Made by a program: the position numbers and the translations under genes. The notes beneath the pieces were generated by a model, which saw only the letters and a program-made list of their open reading frames with translations, had not been told where the DNA came from and did not search any database. 47,434 nucleotides of DNA from Byssothecium circinans. Lineage: Eukaryota; Ascomycota; Dothideomycetes; Pleosporales; Massarinaceae. Where the stretch lies: the NCBI GenBank assembly GCA_010015675.1, contig ML976981.1:817344-864777 (forward strand), written 5' to 3'. Numbering within the stretch: the stretch's first letter is position 1; the number at the start of each line of letters is the position of its first letter. This document shows, piece by piece, positions 18,640 to 31,100 of the stretch.

Positions 18640-20860
18640 TCCTAGAGATAACCTTAATTACCTAGTTAAATAAAACCCTACTCTCTTTAACTATTCCTAG
18701 ATAAAGTTATGTAGATAAAATAAAAAGATAGATTATACTACAGGTAAAGACTTCCTCTTTGCTAGGGTTGTAAGTCTTATTTTAATGTAACGTAGCTATC
18801 TAGCGTTCTTCTGCTTTGCATAGGGGGGATATGCGCACCTATATGATTAGTGCTCGCATATAGCTAACTTTGTTATTAATGCCTAGCTTAGTAAGCTTAT
18901 TGTACATGTCTAAAATCTCTTTAGTTAACTTTTTAGCTTTATTAAGGTAGTTTTGTCTAATTTTAATCTTAATAAGGGAAAGGAGTAATCTTCAAAGGCC
19001 TTTTAAATAACAGCTAGATCCTCTTATACGATTAATTTCTAGTTGTATAATCTGTTGTCCTTCCTCTAGATATACTATTTATACAGTGGCCTAGGATAGC
19101 TTGCTCTGCTATATATAGTCAAGCTCACAATAGAGGTTAAAGAGATAAGAGGTAATTAGAAGCTACTTAGACTTAGGAAGTCTAACTGTCTTAAGGTAAC
19201 CTTTAAAGCACTCCTTTGCTTTATTAAAATAACCTTCACCTCTTAATATTCGGCTGTTGTAGCATAATTAATTGTAAAGAAGATATATTTCGCCTTCTAA
19301 AAGCTTATGGCTTGAAAGATTCTATTGTAGGGCCTCCTATGCTCCGCAGAAGTTAAAGTAGTAAATCTAGTTATAGGCCTATAATATACGCAGATGTTTA
19401 AGAGGTAAGTTCTAGATATCTAAGCTCTAGCGCTGTAGGAACTCTTATATAACGTGCTCTAAGTTAAGTATACATCCTTTAAAGCGGCATATAACGCTCT
19501 ACTCGTACATAATCTCTACTTGTAAATAGGTCTATTCTAGAGAGGATTCAGACTTAGCAGCTATTATAAGAAGATGCTCTTTAACGTTTAGTCCTTCTAA
19601 TTTAGAGGCGGCTAGTAGGGTTTCTACTATATCCTTGCAATAAGGAGGCTCTAGTCCCGTTTCTATATATAGGCGTAAAAGATAACAAAGGACATCTAAT
19701 AACTCCTTTCCCATAGAACTAAACCTAGTAGAGTATATTAGTAATTAAGTAAGTAGAAGTAGGTTTTTAATTATTAACTTATAAGGAGTCTATTATTAGA
19801 CTACGTAGAAAGACATAGTAGCAAAGCTTAAATACTTAGTAAACCTAGTAACCTTTAGACTCTTTAAAAGAAATCTAAGCTAATTTATCCTTGCAGATGT
19901 AAGCTAAGTCTTCTATAGTAATTATAGAAAGTAATATAAGATATTTAATACTATACTTTAGCGTATTTAGGTCTAGAAGGTAGATAATGTCCTAATAAAG
20001 ACTACTATAATATAGTATTACTTTAAAGAACGTTTTATACTTATTTATCCATCGTTAGGGATAGGTTGCATGATTAAATAAGACTTTTAAGATGCAACCG
20101 CCTATAGCATAAAATAGCAGTAGTATTAGACTTCTTAGCAAAATATAAGAGGCTGCTTCTAGCTAGCTTATATCTACGCGACTAGCTCTAAGGAGAGGTG
20201 CGCCGTGCGAGATATCTAAGCGAGCAGAAAACGAAGGAGGTACCTATGATAGGCAAGATAGCTGCGGCCTCGTAACTAAATTCTAACTAAGAGCTAAGCT
20301 TAAAGGTGAGGGTGTGTACTCCTAAGATAGTAGAAGTAGCCTCTCTTAGATCTCTAATAGTAATAGATACTAAGGGCTAACATGTGCTCTAGACGGTAGG
20401 AAGCTAGTTTCTTTAGTAGAGTTAGCACTAGAAAAGAGCAATAGAAGGTAATATACCTTTCTTTAGGTAACTTAAGATTGTATTAACTAAAGAGCTGTAT
20501 TTCCTAGCTCTAATAAATAAGTTACTCTAGGGGCTAATATCCGCGATAGCTTATTTATACACTTTTGCACTAGCTCATTCCTAGCTAATGCGTTAAGTAA
20601 ACTGCTTATAATATTTCTTCTAGTAAACTTACGTATATCCTTTCCTAAGTAACTAGATGACTCCTAAGACCTTCCTAGGGTCTTGCAGAGTTTCCTATAA
20701 AACTAAACAATCTGCTTCTATTTGCTTCTAATTTTAAAGATCTGGTAGATCTACTCTATAATCTCATCTTTAGCTATTGCTTAAAATATTTTAGTATCTA
20801 GAATTCTTAATACTATATTATTAATTTTTGTCCCTTTCTTATGTAACTTAGTTAATGCGT
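18640..20860 (-). pseudogene. Probable TPR-rich C-terminal part of a large (NLR-type?) protein, relic
   Basis: On the minus strand, reading through RIP stops, 19714-18650 gives helical repeat-like protein: LLDVLCYLLRLYIETGLEPP, SRILRGEGYFNKAKECFKGYL, then RLLLSLIKIKIRQNYLNKAK, ILDMYNKLTKLGINNKVSYMRALI, ISPLCKAEER and NKTYNPSKEEVFTCSIIYLFI. The A..CF..CL and L.KA...L..IL..Y pattern is that of tetratricopeptide repeats, and the whole resembles the C-terminal half of large fungal proteins that combine such repeats with NB-ARC/NACHT or lipase domains. From 20860 to 19714 the strand also reads as protein but I recognise no P-loop. The family call is by memory of the pattern; the upstream end is open. 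Confidence 0.4.
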
Positions 20861-21207
20861 AGCAATATACCCACTTCAATAGCTTAGTCACTCCGCCGCT
20901 CTTTTTAATTTAGTTAATAGAGCTATAGATATTAACTATAATATTAGAATATTAGATATCCTAATGCTTTAGAAAGCTAATAGGCTTTAATAGCTATTGT
21001 TTCCTATAATCTGCTAATAGCTCTTTAAATATATTGTCTAGATAAGATGACATAAGGTTAAGGACGGCATCACTTAATAATAGGTTTAGCGGATCTTAGC
21101 TACGCTTTCTTTTATTTAGGGGCTTAAGATCTATTACAATGCTAAATAACTATAGAGCTTCATGTAGAGTTCATGTTAAGAGGTTAATCTATAAGATAGT
21201 AAGATTT
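20861..21207. other. RIP-degraded spacer left of the Tc1-like element
   Basis: It could contain the N-terminal part of the preceding minus-strand relic. No identifiable motif is seen. Confidence 0.25.
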
Positions 21208-21209
21208 TA

Positions 21210-22545
21210 CAGTACTAGGTTAAAAGTTCTTTCCCCGCTAAGCGAGAAATACTAAAACGCCCCCCAACGCCCACCCAAATTGAGGCTATATATAGAGAGA
21301 GCAATCGTATACACGTGTAGTATTTAGTATAGTAGTAGATAAATACTTAATATTTCATCTAGTAGCCTCTTGCCCGCCTATAGGCCTTAATTTAACTAGG
21401 CATACTAAGGATAAGCTGCTTGATAAGGGCGCTTAGTATCCTTTACCATGCCTCCTTTAAAGTCTTACAGAACTTATCCTAATACTCTTGGGCTGTTGAG
21501 TAGTTATTGAATTAAAGAAACTTAGTATATATGATCCTTTTAAGCCTCCACTAAAGGTGCTTAATTAGGTTGAGGTTAGGTAAATAGGGTAGCCACTTAG
21601 CAACCTAAATGCTATACTTCTCTAAGAAATCCTTTACTACTCCTAACATATAGATAGGAGCGTTATCCTACATAAAGATCTCTCCTAGTTAGTAATAGGG
21701 TAATAAGCCCTCCTCTAAAGCCTCTAAATAGCTCTAGGTTATATATCCTTAGCAGGCAGCTTATAGGTCCCTTTTTATAATTACTAATTTACTCCTCTAT
21801 ATACTACCCTTTTAGGTAAGCCACACCTCCGCCTACTCTATTTGCTAAGGAGGACGGCTCTTAGTATACTTAGTAACTATCTTATAACTTTATCTCTTAT
21901 CTAGATATCAAAAGGCCTACTTAGTATTAGCCCTAGAGCCCTTTTAAATAGAGCACTTATCTAAGAAGCGAAAGGAGCGGCGTCTTTATAGGTAGTTGTA
22001 ATGCTCTCTGCACTACTTAAGCCTTAAAATAGCCGTCGCTTAGTTAATTTTAGGTCGCTTAAAGCATTAGTAGTTCCGTAATCTAACCTCTCTAATTGCG
22101 TGATAGATAGTAGAGCATAAGGGGCCGTTAGTAAAAGGGTCCTATCCTATCTTACTTATAAGCGTATTATACTTAATTTTTAGTATCTTTCGTATATAGT
22201 ATTTAATTCGATTGATTTGTCTTTAAGTAAGGTATTTTAGACGGCCAGAGCGAGGCAAATCCTTGGTAGTGTGGTGTTATGAAAATCAGTAAAGGATTTA
22301 ACGTATACAGCGCGTAGTATAGCTAAACTTATTAGCTAGCTCTCTTATTATACACCTAGCTTCCTACTTAGTAATAATACGCTTACGCTTTAGAAGAGTA
22401 GTATTTAGCCTTTTACGCGCATTTCTAGAGATTTCTGTACCAAACTGACGTAGTTGAGGCATTGTGGTAGTAGGTAAAAGGTATTAACGCGTTTACGCGT
22501 TTTAGTGTTTCTTACTTAGTAGAAAGAACTTTTAACGTATTACTA
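21210..22545 (-). mobile_element. Tc1-like DNA transposon, complete, RIP-damaged, 1336 bp
   Basis: Inverted terminal repeats of about 50 bp lie at 21210-21259 (cagtactaggttaaaagttc...) and 22498-22545 (inverted tagtaatacgttaaaagttc...). They share taaaagttcttt and aaa(c/t)actaaaacg, and TA dinucleotides lie just outside at 21208-21209 and 22546-22547. The interior is filled by one transposase relic on the minus strand. The repeats differ mainly by transitions. Structure and size are as expected for fungal Tc1/mariner elements. Confidence 0.85.
21347..22462 (-). pseudogene. Tc1-like (DD34E) transposase relic
   Basis: The frame from ATG 22460-22462 (MPQLRQFGTEISRNAR) to TAA 21347-21349 is 372 codons without net frameshift. 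A HTH-rich N-terminus is followed by TTKDLPRSGRLKYLT (family 'PRSGRP'), VWLT, then IFMQDNAPIY with D266, and WLPYLPNLNLIKHLW, the counterpart of WPPYSPDLNPIEHLW. Position 301, which should be the catalytic Glu, reads AAG (Lys), a G-to-A change; 34 residues separate it from D266, so the ancestor was DD34E. Stops at Q and W codons are RIP type. It is dead, and would have needed the terminal repeats of this element as substrate. Confidence 0.88.
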
Positions 22546-22999
22546 TACGTCTAAATATAGCATATAGATCTCTTACCTTATTAGTAGTAATCTTGTTATA
22601 TAATTTTTCTCTTAGTTTACTATATAAATAGGATATCCTAAAGCTAGATAGAGCTAGTGTGCTATACACCTAAACTATAAGAGTAGAAGTTATACTAAAT
22701 GTATTATATAAGGTTCTATAGGGCCTTGCTAAGTGTAGGGCTTCGCTAAGCCTAATTAGTATAGGAGTAGTATAAACGCACTACTCCTATACTAATTAAG
22801 TTTAGTAGATAGTTCTAACTTTATATCCTTGTATATTATGCCGTCTAAAAGCCTACTATAATTAAAACAGGGTTTCAGCACGCTACCTATAAGATAAGTT
22901 AAAGCTTAGCTAGAAATAGTATAAAACTATTACCTATTAGCGGCACTTTTAAGTAACAAGATACTACTAAGTATTTCTAGCGACCTTTTAATTACGATA
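22546..22999. other. RIP-degraded spacer containing a long hairpin
   Basis: Apart from the palindrome at 22753-22798 I see no gene or named repeat. Both flanks of the palindrome continue to pair imperfectly through transition mismatches. Confidence 0.35.
22753..22798. repeat. Perfect 19-bp inverted repeat with 8-nt loop
   Basis: taattagtataggagtagt (22753-22771) is the exact reverse complement of 22780-22798; the loop is ataaacgc. Outside the perfect arms pairing continues to about 22746/22805 with only transition mismatches, so the original palindrome was longer and was eroded by RIP. Origin unknown: it may be two abutting transposon ends. Confidence 0.8.
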
Positions 23000-23615
23000 G
23001 ACGCGTTTTAGACGAACCGCTGCCATCCAATCTTATAGCAAGGTAGGATGCTCTTTTTTTGCATCTAACGTAATACCTAGATAGCGGCACTTCCTCTTTT
23101 ACTCTCATTCTACTTAGATAAAGTAGGATGCCTTATAGCCTTTTATATACAGATAGATAAGTATAGCTTTCTTATAACGTTTAATAATTTATCTTTTCTT
23201 TTTACTACTGCTACCTCTACTCTCTAGCGGCTAATGTTACGTTAATCCTTATTAATATACGTCCGTTTTCTTACGCTAATAGAGGATATGTACTTTAATT
23301 ACTAAGCAGCTTATTAGTCTAGATCATTATCTTTTAAAAGCATAGCTTGTAGTACTTCGCAGCTAATAAAGAAGATCCCTCTTAAATTAGTAGTATTAGG
23401 TAAACGTAAAGTAGAAAAGATAGCATTAATTAAAAAAGTACGTTCTATAGGAGTTTAGCTATATTTACTATAGTCTAACTAAGTCCTTAGCTTGTTAATA
23501 GTAAATTTATTAAAGCATATAACCCTACTTTAAGGGATTAATATTTAGCGTAACGGACACTTAGGGTCCAGGAATATGCTATAGAGATTATTGACAGAGG
23601 GAGTAAAGCTACGTA
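23000..23615 (-). pseudogene. Unassigned host-type protein relic
   Basis: The minus strand reads continuously with RIP-type stops only: NNLYSIFLDPKCPLR, then SRVICFNKFTINKLRT, ERTFLINAIFSTLRLPNTTNLRG, RVEVAVVKRKDKLLNVIRKL and, near 23010, KIGWQRF. The continuous frame argues for a decayed protein gene, not random sequence. I do not recognise the family. The P-rich LRLPNTTNLRG region and the basic K/R-rich part might be a nuclear protein. Confidence 0.35.
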
Positions 23616-25930
23616 CGGGGATAAGATGATAAGAGATAGCGAAGGATTCCTTCTAGTCTATAACGTCTATAACTAGTCGTTATTAAAAGAAATATAGGCT
23701 CTATATAAGAAGATAAGGAAGGTAAAGGTACTAGTAGTAGAAGGTAGCTTAACCTCTACTTTACCCTCTTCTAAATCGCCCTCCGTTATCGTAGTTAGCA
23801 ATAAGATTAATAGGTTAAATAAAGATTAAGTTATAATAGAGAAAGGAAGGGAAGTATCTAAAGACTTAAATTGCGGATTTTAGGAGACTATAGCTAAGGG
23901 CAACGTTAAAAATATGTTTTATAATATTATTTAACGCTTTAAATTGTTATTATCCTGTAATAACATTAGCAATCTAAGTAGGACAAAGGGTAGAGGGAGG
24001 GATAGCTAGCTTTATAGTTTTAGTAGGCTGTTCTCTAAAAGTGCTAGATAGTACTATTAATTAATCGCAGACTCTATGTCTAAGATCTAGAGGGTATCTA
24101 CCTAATTCTTATAACAGATTAGCTTTAACTCTTAGGAAGGCTATGATAGGACCTCTAGCGAGGGTAGACGCTAACGTAGTTCTAAAGCTTACATGCTAAT
24201 TCCTTTAGTAGGATTTAGCTAATAATAGCGTCTTATAATGGCGTCTTTAACATTCTAATAAAGATTATTAGCTAGTTTACAGGTATAATCTAGAGGTAAG
24301 AAGCATATAAATATAGCTTCTAGCCTTGTAGTTTATTCTACCCTACTATACTATTACTTTCTTATATACTACTCTTGTTGCCTTGTTTGCCTTCCTTCTA
24401 TATAGTTTAGCCTTCTATCTAAGTAGTTTGCTTTAGTCAAACACGTTAGTTAACTTTAGTTACCCTATTACCTTACGTCTCTATTAGTACTGCGGGAATA
24501 TATTTAGAGTTATTTAGGATATTTATTTTACTAATAATCTAATTATTAGCTTATAAATAAGAATTGTCCTCCTACTCATCCCTCTACTCCAACGTATGTT
24601 AGCGAGGTAGTACTCTTAGCTAGCTTATTAAACTCAAGCTAAACCAATAGGCTAAAGTTTGCGAAATTTCTAAAGTGAAAGAGTCTAGCTACAAGATCTT
24701 AGTAATAGCGCTAATGCGTAAGTGCCTTAAAAACTAACTAGACTCTTTCTAGCACTACTTTAGAATATTTAGCTAGACGCATTTTAAGTTGCTTCCTAGC
24801 GCGAAGGATGCAATAGATAGAGTAAAAGAAGAGCTTTTTAGTCTACTAGAAGTTCACTCGCTATCCTACTTAGACTCTTGCAGTAACAGGATATTCTTTA
24901 AGAAGATAGAGCTAAGTTAAGTATTTACGCTTATTAGCTAAGACTTTACTAACCCTTTAATATCTAAGGATTAGGTAACCGTTTCTAGCTCTAAATCTAG
25001 AATCTAAACTCACTATAAGTAGATTCTACGGCGGATGGGTTAGAACGACATGTCCTTTCTACGGACATTACTATAAAGTTGCATGGAGGGTCTGCCATAT
25101 TCTTACGCGGAAGTATTGTATCCCGTATCTAAAGACGTGTTATATAGTTTATATAACCCTATTATGTTACACACCTAGTCGCCTATATACAGTATCTAAG
25201 TATCTTAGCTTATATAGAAAGATATTTCTAAGTTAGTTAGTATTATAGCAAATTTACTAGTAAATATAAATCTTGCCCTAAACTAATAAATAGCTTCTAT
25301 TAATACTAGGAGAGATTTGTCTACTATTGCTAGATCTATTCTATGAAGTCTAGACAATTATTCTAGTAATTTATCCTAGGCGGTCTTAGCTAGACTATCT
25401 TGCTATATGCAATGCAATTACTATTCCTTTATAGCCGCGCTTGTGTAAACCACTTGTAAACCTCATCGCTTACGGAGATCTTAATAACTCCCCCTTAAAT
25501 GCATAGTTCCTTAAAGGTATGCTTAATGCCGGCTTAGAGTACACCACTAGTGCTTAAATAATAGAAAATAAAGTAAGCACTAGAAACTATCCTAGGAAAT
25601 AGCAAGTGTGCTTCTAAGTGCCCCTTTATAGGTATGCTACCTAGCGCCCTATTAAAGTACTACGCTACTATAGAACTTTCCTTAAAATTAGGCAAAGGTT
25701 CCCTTCTTTAAACTTTTTATTTAATCCTTTTCATTATCTACTTCGCTAGTTATAATAATTAATTACCCTTTATTTCACGAGGCTACTAAGGTCGTAAAGC
25801 CCTCCCTCCCTTTATTACCTTATTTATTTCTGCCTCCTCCTTAGTTCCTACCTTTACCTGTGAATCCTCCCTTGCCCCCTAGAGCTACGGTTCCTCCTCT
25901 GCCTTAACTACCTCTTCTAACGCTAGTGTC
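23616..25930. other. RIP-degraded stretch, unassigned
   Basis: The sequence has the texture of decayed coding DNA in places (for example 24640-25010), but I could not fix a frame over a useful length or recognise a motif. No terminal repeats or RNA genes are seen. Confidence 0.25.
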
Positions 25931-26300
25931 TAAGGAGATGTTAAAGTAATAGAAAAGCATCGCGGCGCTCCTATATATAGTCCTTAATAATCATAAGTTA
26001 GATAGGAACAATGCTAGAGTCTCTACTAGAAACTATAGTAGAAAGGTATTAAAGTCTAAGGGTCTCTTAAAGTACTATAACAGGTTAGAGAAAAAAATTA
26101 AGGTAATTAAAAATTCTAAGTAGCTTAGGATTAAAAAGCATCTACGTCGACTTTATCCCTCATTAGAGGAAAAGGATATTAAGAACTTCGTAAGTCTTAA
26201 GCAAAGCAAGCGCCGCTATAAGCTAGGAACTTGCTACTAAGAAGGTATCTAGTAGTAATAGGGAAACTAGTAAGAGGACTAGTTAGGTTATTAATTATCT
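25931..26300 (+). repeat. Dispersed direct repeat, copy 1 (coding relic, coiled-coil-like)
   Basis: It matches 33420-33742 in the same orientation. Both copies can be read on the plus strand as protein with RIP-type stops: EMLK..., LTDLNN(H/Y)KLDRDN, ARNYS.KV, RLE.KIK.. and KRRYKL, a charged helical pattern suggesting a coiled coil. It appears to be the 3' end of a gene or element present twice. Copy 1 has an extra segment (around 26150-26200) lacking in copy 2. Confidence 0.55.
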
Positions 26301-26998
26301 TAGGGGGGTAGATTACTAGAGTGTCTATTTACTGCGTTATTATATTTTATTAGGTATTATAGGTAGGTCCCTATTATCATCATGGCTTTTGTTAAGGACT
26401 ACTTCTTATTTTTAGTAGTATCTAGTTATTTATTATTATATTATATAACTCTATTTCCCTTTCTCTATAAAGCTATTTATAGGCCTTTTTTTTCTAAGCC
26501 TTCAAACCCTTAGTCCGTATCAAAACTTTAGTTAGCGCTATAGAAGAGATCCTCTTCTCTTTTACTAGTTATATATTAGCCTTATTAGGTGAATAGGCAC
26601 TAAGGAGCCTATAAATAAATCTAGCAGAGTCTAACTTTATTTATAGATTTATAACTACTCCGTAGCATAGCTAGTGAAAATACCTTGCATGAACTCTAGT
26701 AATGCAGTGTTAGTAGGGCATAAATAGAGAGCTAGAAAGCGCGCAGACTACGCTAGAATACCCTTTTGCATAAAGGAGCTATATATAAGGTAAAGAAGGA
26801 GCGTGCCCCCTAGAGTATAGTAAGACTTTTTAGTTAACTATCTATTTTACTACATATTTATATCAAAATGTCTAGATACCTTTACGCATTTATAGCTCTT
26901 TAGTAGGTAAACAAATGGAGGCAGGCCGTAGACTATTAACTATTACATATAGGCTATACTAATATATTTGATTCCTTATGAATATAATATCCTTTTAG
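26301..26998. other. RIP-degraded spacer before the glycosyltransferase relic
   Basis: It may hold the 5' end of the glycosyltransferase gene: an ATG at 26868 opens a frame with hydrophobic residues but is out of phase with the domain, so an intron or indel would be needed. Nothing else is identified. Confidence 0.3.
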
Positions 26999-28150
26999 TT
27001 GTTTACGCCTATTCTACTACTAGGTAGATGCACTATTCATCTAAATAATATCACGGTTATAATACCAACTATCTGCGGAAAAGACATAGAGTCGCTTGCA
27101 GATATAGTTCAAAGCTACCTTATTACTAGCTTTAGTAGGATCATCATTATCACTATTAATAAAAATAAAGAGGTAATCTCTAGTATTGCAAAGTCCCTTA
27201 GTCTAGTCGTGAAGGTTTTGTCTATTATATATCTAAATAAACGCTGCTAAGTTTCCTAAGCTATATATAAGGTTAGAATAAGCATTACTATCCTAGCTAA
27301 TAATAACATAGTATGGCCCTATACCTTTTTAAGATATATATTTACCCCTTTTAAGTTTCCTAATATCGGCGTAGTTAGGACCTAGTAGCGAGTTCAGCTA
27401 TATATTTGCTTCTTTAGCGGCAGCCTATGGAAATTTCTGTAGGAGTACGCGTAGGAATATCTTAGAGCCTATTATATTAAACAATAAAACTTTAAAATTA
27501 TAGCAACATTACATATTAATAGAGGAATTTCCTGCCTATTAGGTCGCACTGCCGTATTTTAGATAGAAATCCTTAAGGACGAGTTGTTTATCACAGGCTA
27601 CTATAATAAGATGTGGCGTAGGGAAATTCTTAACCTTAATAATAATAACTTTATTACTCACTAGCTTGTATCCTATAGATAGAAGATAGTAATTTAATCT
27701 GTAGAAAAAGTAGTTATATAAATAATACTAGAGAGGAACTCTAGGTTCCTATATTAATGTCTACGCTAGGCACGGAGCAACTAGCGCAGCAACTTTATAA
27801 GCACAATTTATAAAAGACACGTATAGAGGTATGTAATCTAAGACTTATAGCATACCTACTAATATAAATAATTTATAGGCAACAGCCTTAGGCCACCTAT
27901 GCACTCTATCTAGCTATACTAATGCACTTACTTCTTACCAACCCTCTCCTTTTATATCTGTTGTGCTAGGCTACAGATTCATATAATAGCGTTACGCGTT
28001 CGCAGGCGAGCTTTATGCTCGTGCTGTAGATGCTGATAGTAAAGATTGCGAAGCTATTTCCCTATTTTTATTGCTGCCTAAGAGATATATTCTTAATCTC
28101 TGTAACGTAGACGTTTAGGTATATGCATAGATTTATTAAGTATTACGCTT
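26999..28150 (+). pseudogene. Family 2 glycosyltransferase (Cps1-like polysaccharide synthase) relic
   Basis: The plus-strand frame from 26999 reads NNITVIIPTICGKDIESL (family 'TVI(L/V)PT'), RIIIITINKNKEV, a long helical segment, SITILANNNIVWPYTFL (family LADDHVFWP), GSLWKFLQEY-like, ISCLLGRTAVFQ (family 'ISGRTALYR'), then NLNNNNFITHQLVS (family NVDDDNFITR) and, at 27755-27769 in the same frame, taa-tgt-cta-cgc-tag, which is QCLRW with Q and W turned to stops: the QxxRW acceptor motif of processive GT2 enzymes. The D-to-N changes fit G-to-A RIP. Fungal Cps1-like enzymes are membrane-bound polysaccharide synthases. The C-terminal membrane part (27.8-28.2 kb) is too decayed to delimit, so the end is approximate. 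Confidence 0.75.
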
Positions 28151-31100
28151 TGCTAATAATTGGCGAGGTATATCTATCTTTATAAGGAATATTCTTAAGC
28201 TTACAGCTAAATTCAGACATCCTAGGGTAGCTGTGATAGCTAGCATGCACATTCTACTTTAAGGGTTAAAAAGGTAGATTTTGGCTAGGCTCCCTATGTC
28301 TTAATTGAATAATCGCTAGCCGCGTTTAAGCTGTACAGTGTTCATCTATAGATAGTACTTTTTGAGTTAGTTTTAGCTTTGAATGTGCAATATAGAAGGA
28401 ATATTAGGGGCGTAAGAAAGCAGTAGATAAGTTATTTATAAGTATTTACGCTTCCATAATAAGGCATCACTAAATATTATCAAGACACGCTAAGCTAGAC
28501 CTTACAGAACCAATCTTCTATCTTTAAGTTAGGTGGCTTAAGGTGATCTTTGAGACTTACTTTATTCTACCTATAGAACCCTTGCAGTTACCTTTTATAA
28601 AGGCTCTAGTTAGCAAAAGAAGATTAGTGTAGGTAGTAGTTAAATAAACTATAATTCTTAAGCCTATATTCTCTACCTAATGTTAGTTAGATACTAGAAT
28701 GAATATTAAAGTTTACTCTTTACATCATAATAATATTTAGCTTGTAACGCTTTTACGTTTACTAGTAATTTGTGCACTATACCTTTATAATATACTAAAG
28801 ATGTGCATATTTATAGTATACTTCTATGTAGTCATAAATGTTTAGTAAGAGGAGATAGTAAGAAGTAGACACCTTTACTATAAAGGAATTACTAGCTATT
28901 ATATCCTTATTAAGTTGCTTTATACCTGAAAATCTCAACAGAATGCCTAGCGACGTATCTTAGAATGAATTGTGTTTACGGACGTTAGGCGGCGCTCTCT
29001 ACTAAGACGAGCTAAGTGAATAGTTGGTAGTAGTCTATTAATGCCCCTAGATCCCTTTAAAGTTCTTACCTTGTCTAAGGAACTCGCATACGCCGGCGAT
29101 GTAGTAGTGTAAGCGGATAAAGTTTTAGTATATATATAGAGCTCTCCTGCTTCTGCTCTTTAGATTCCCTATAGAAAGTTCTTTATAATAGACTATACTT
29201 GCATGAAGACTCTACTATCCTATGCCGCTATGCATGTTCCTAGCTAGATTAGAACGTACTTACTACGTTGCCTTTCTACGCCTCTTCGTTACCTGTATAT
29301 GCGTTTTTAAGAAGAGCAAAGTCAATTCCACTAATAGAGAAAAAGGCAAAAAGTGTCTTTAATAGCTAAGACTTTTTCTTATTCCCGTAATGATTAATTA
29401 AAGGCACGAAATTAAAGAAATATCTAGTAATAGGGTGATAAACTAAAAGAGATCTAATATATACTCGTACAAACTATAAAAGAACATATATGAGAGGTAG
29501 CGTAGAGTAGGAAAGAGTTGATATATCATAGACTTAAGGGTCTAATAAGGAATAAGAAAAGTAGTAAAGAGAGATATTAAGTGTAGCTAGTCTAAGTCCG
29601 TAGGATAGATAGTTTTTAATTTTTTTATATTATATTTCTAGCTCTTTATACTTTTAGTTTATACTCTCTAGTATTTTACCTTCCACTAACGCGCCCTAGA
29701 ACTTAATAGAGGGAGTGTAGCTTGCATCTTTAGCTATAAGTATAAAGAGGATAAGGAAGTAAATACTAGCATATACTGCCCTAATCTACTTGCGCGTTTC
29801 CTAAAATGTAGTGCCTCGTGTACTATTTATAGTAATAGTGCAACCTCTACCTCGCATTATTATCTACTAGGTGCCTGCATATGCATTCAGGCTAGCAGGG
29901 CTAAAAAGGCGATAAGTAAATAGCGCTGTAAGGGCATAGTGCTATCATTAAACCCCTATCAAGGCCGTAGAGTTACTGTATATAGTAGCGTATTAACTTA
30001 TAAATCTTAACTCTTTCTACTTATTAACTAAGCACATGCAACACTTTCTAGGACGCTGGGGTTTCTAGTATACTTATGCTATTAGCCGCTTAGCTAGCCT
30101 CTGATTAGCTTTGCTATAAATGCTAGCTATGCTTCTAGAAAGTAGTGGCAACCTAGGGCTAATAGCTATATAAGAGGTTCTATCCTCCTTACTATTTCTA
30201 TACTAACTTGTATACTTACGACTATAAATACTATTAATATCTTTTTCTACGCTAGTCTAGCCTGTAGCATCTCGCTGTACCTAATTCCTACTAATAGTAG
30301 CCTTTTTATTGTCATGATTACTTCTACCTATCTTACTATTAGTTTTCGCTTCTTTAGCTTATAGGTTATAGTACCTTTTATTATAACCTACTTCTATTTT
30401 ATATGGTATATCTACCGTAAGGTCTTAAGGTGTTTAAGTAGCATAATAGCTTACCTACGCAGATCTAGACCTTCTTTTACTTAATGACCTAAATTCCTTA
30501 GGAATACTTTTTTGTACATTTTTTTCTATGATGTTATTCTTAGAAAAACCTAGAGAAGATGAGATAGCTTTATTACCTATAGTATTTTCTCTCTAGGCTG
30601 CTACTCTTCTATTTTCTAAGTAGATATTTATATTTGCTATTCTCCTTTTATAGTTTACTTGCTATTACACGACACGCATATTTGAGATGTTTATTATCTA
30701 AAAAGGGTTTGATAGGCTAGTACAATGTATCTATTACGTTAGAGGAGATATATCTTATAGAAATTATAGTTAGGTAGACGCCTTATGTAAAAATGATATT
30801 TTTAGCTTACATAGAAATGTAACTACATCTTAGTCGCATGCATATGTAAGTTATTCTTTTACTCTTGCATGCCTTAGCCCCTACTCTTATCGCTATCTAT
30901 GCGTAATTATAGATTATACGTTCTCTACTAAGTAAGTTTGCTTCCCTTTTACTGCATGCATGCGTTAGTTACACGTATCAGATTAATACCTGGCTAGATT
31001 AAGATCGCTAGGAATTTGATAATTACGGCGAAGATTCCTACATAGTTTAGGATGTTGATAGGTTGATAGAAACTATCTAATTAGGCAATTAAAAGTTAAC

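Noticed and set aside
19532..19714. Independent 60-codon gene
   Set aside because: Its sequence continues in frame past a RIP-type stop into the TPR-like relic; it is a surviving piece of that relic.
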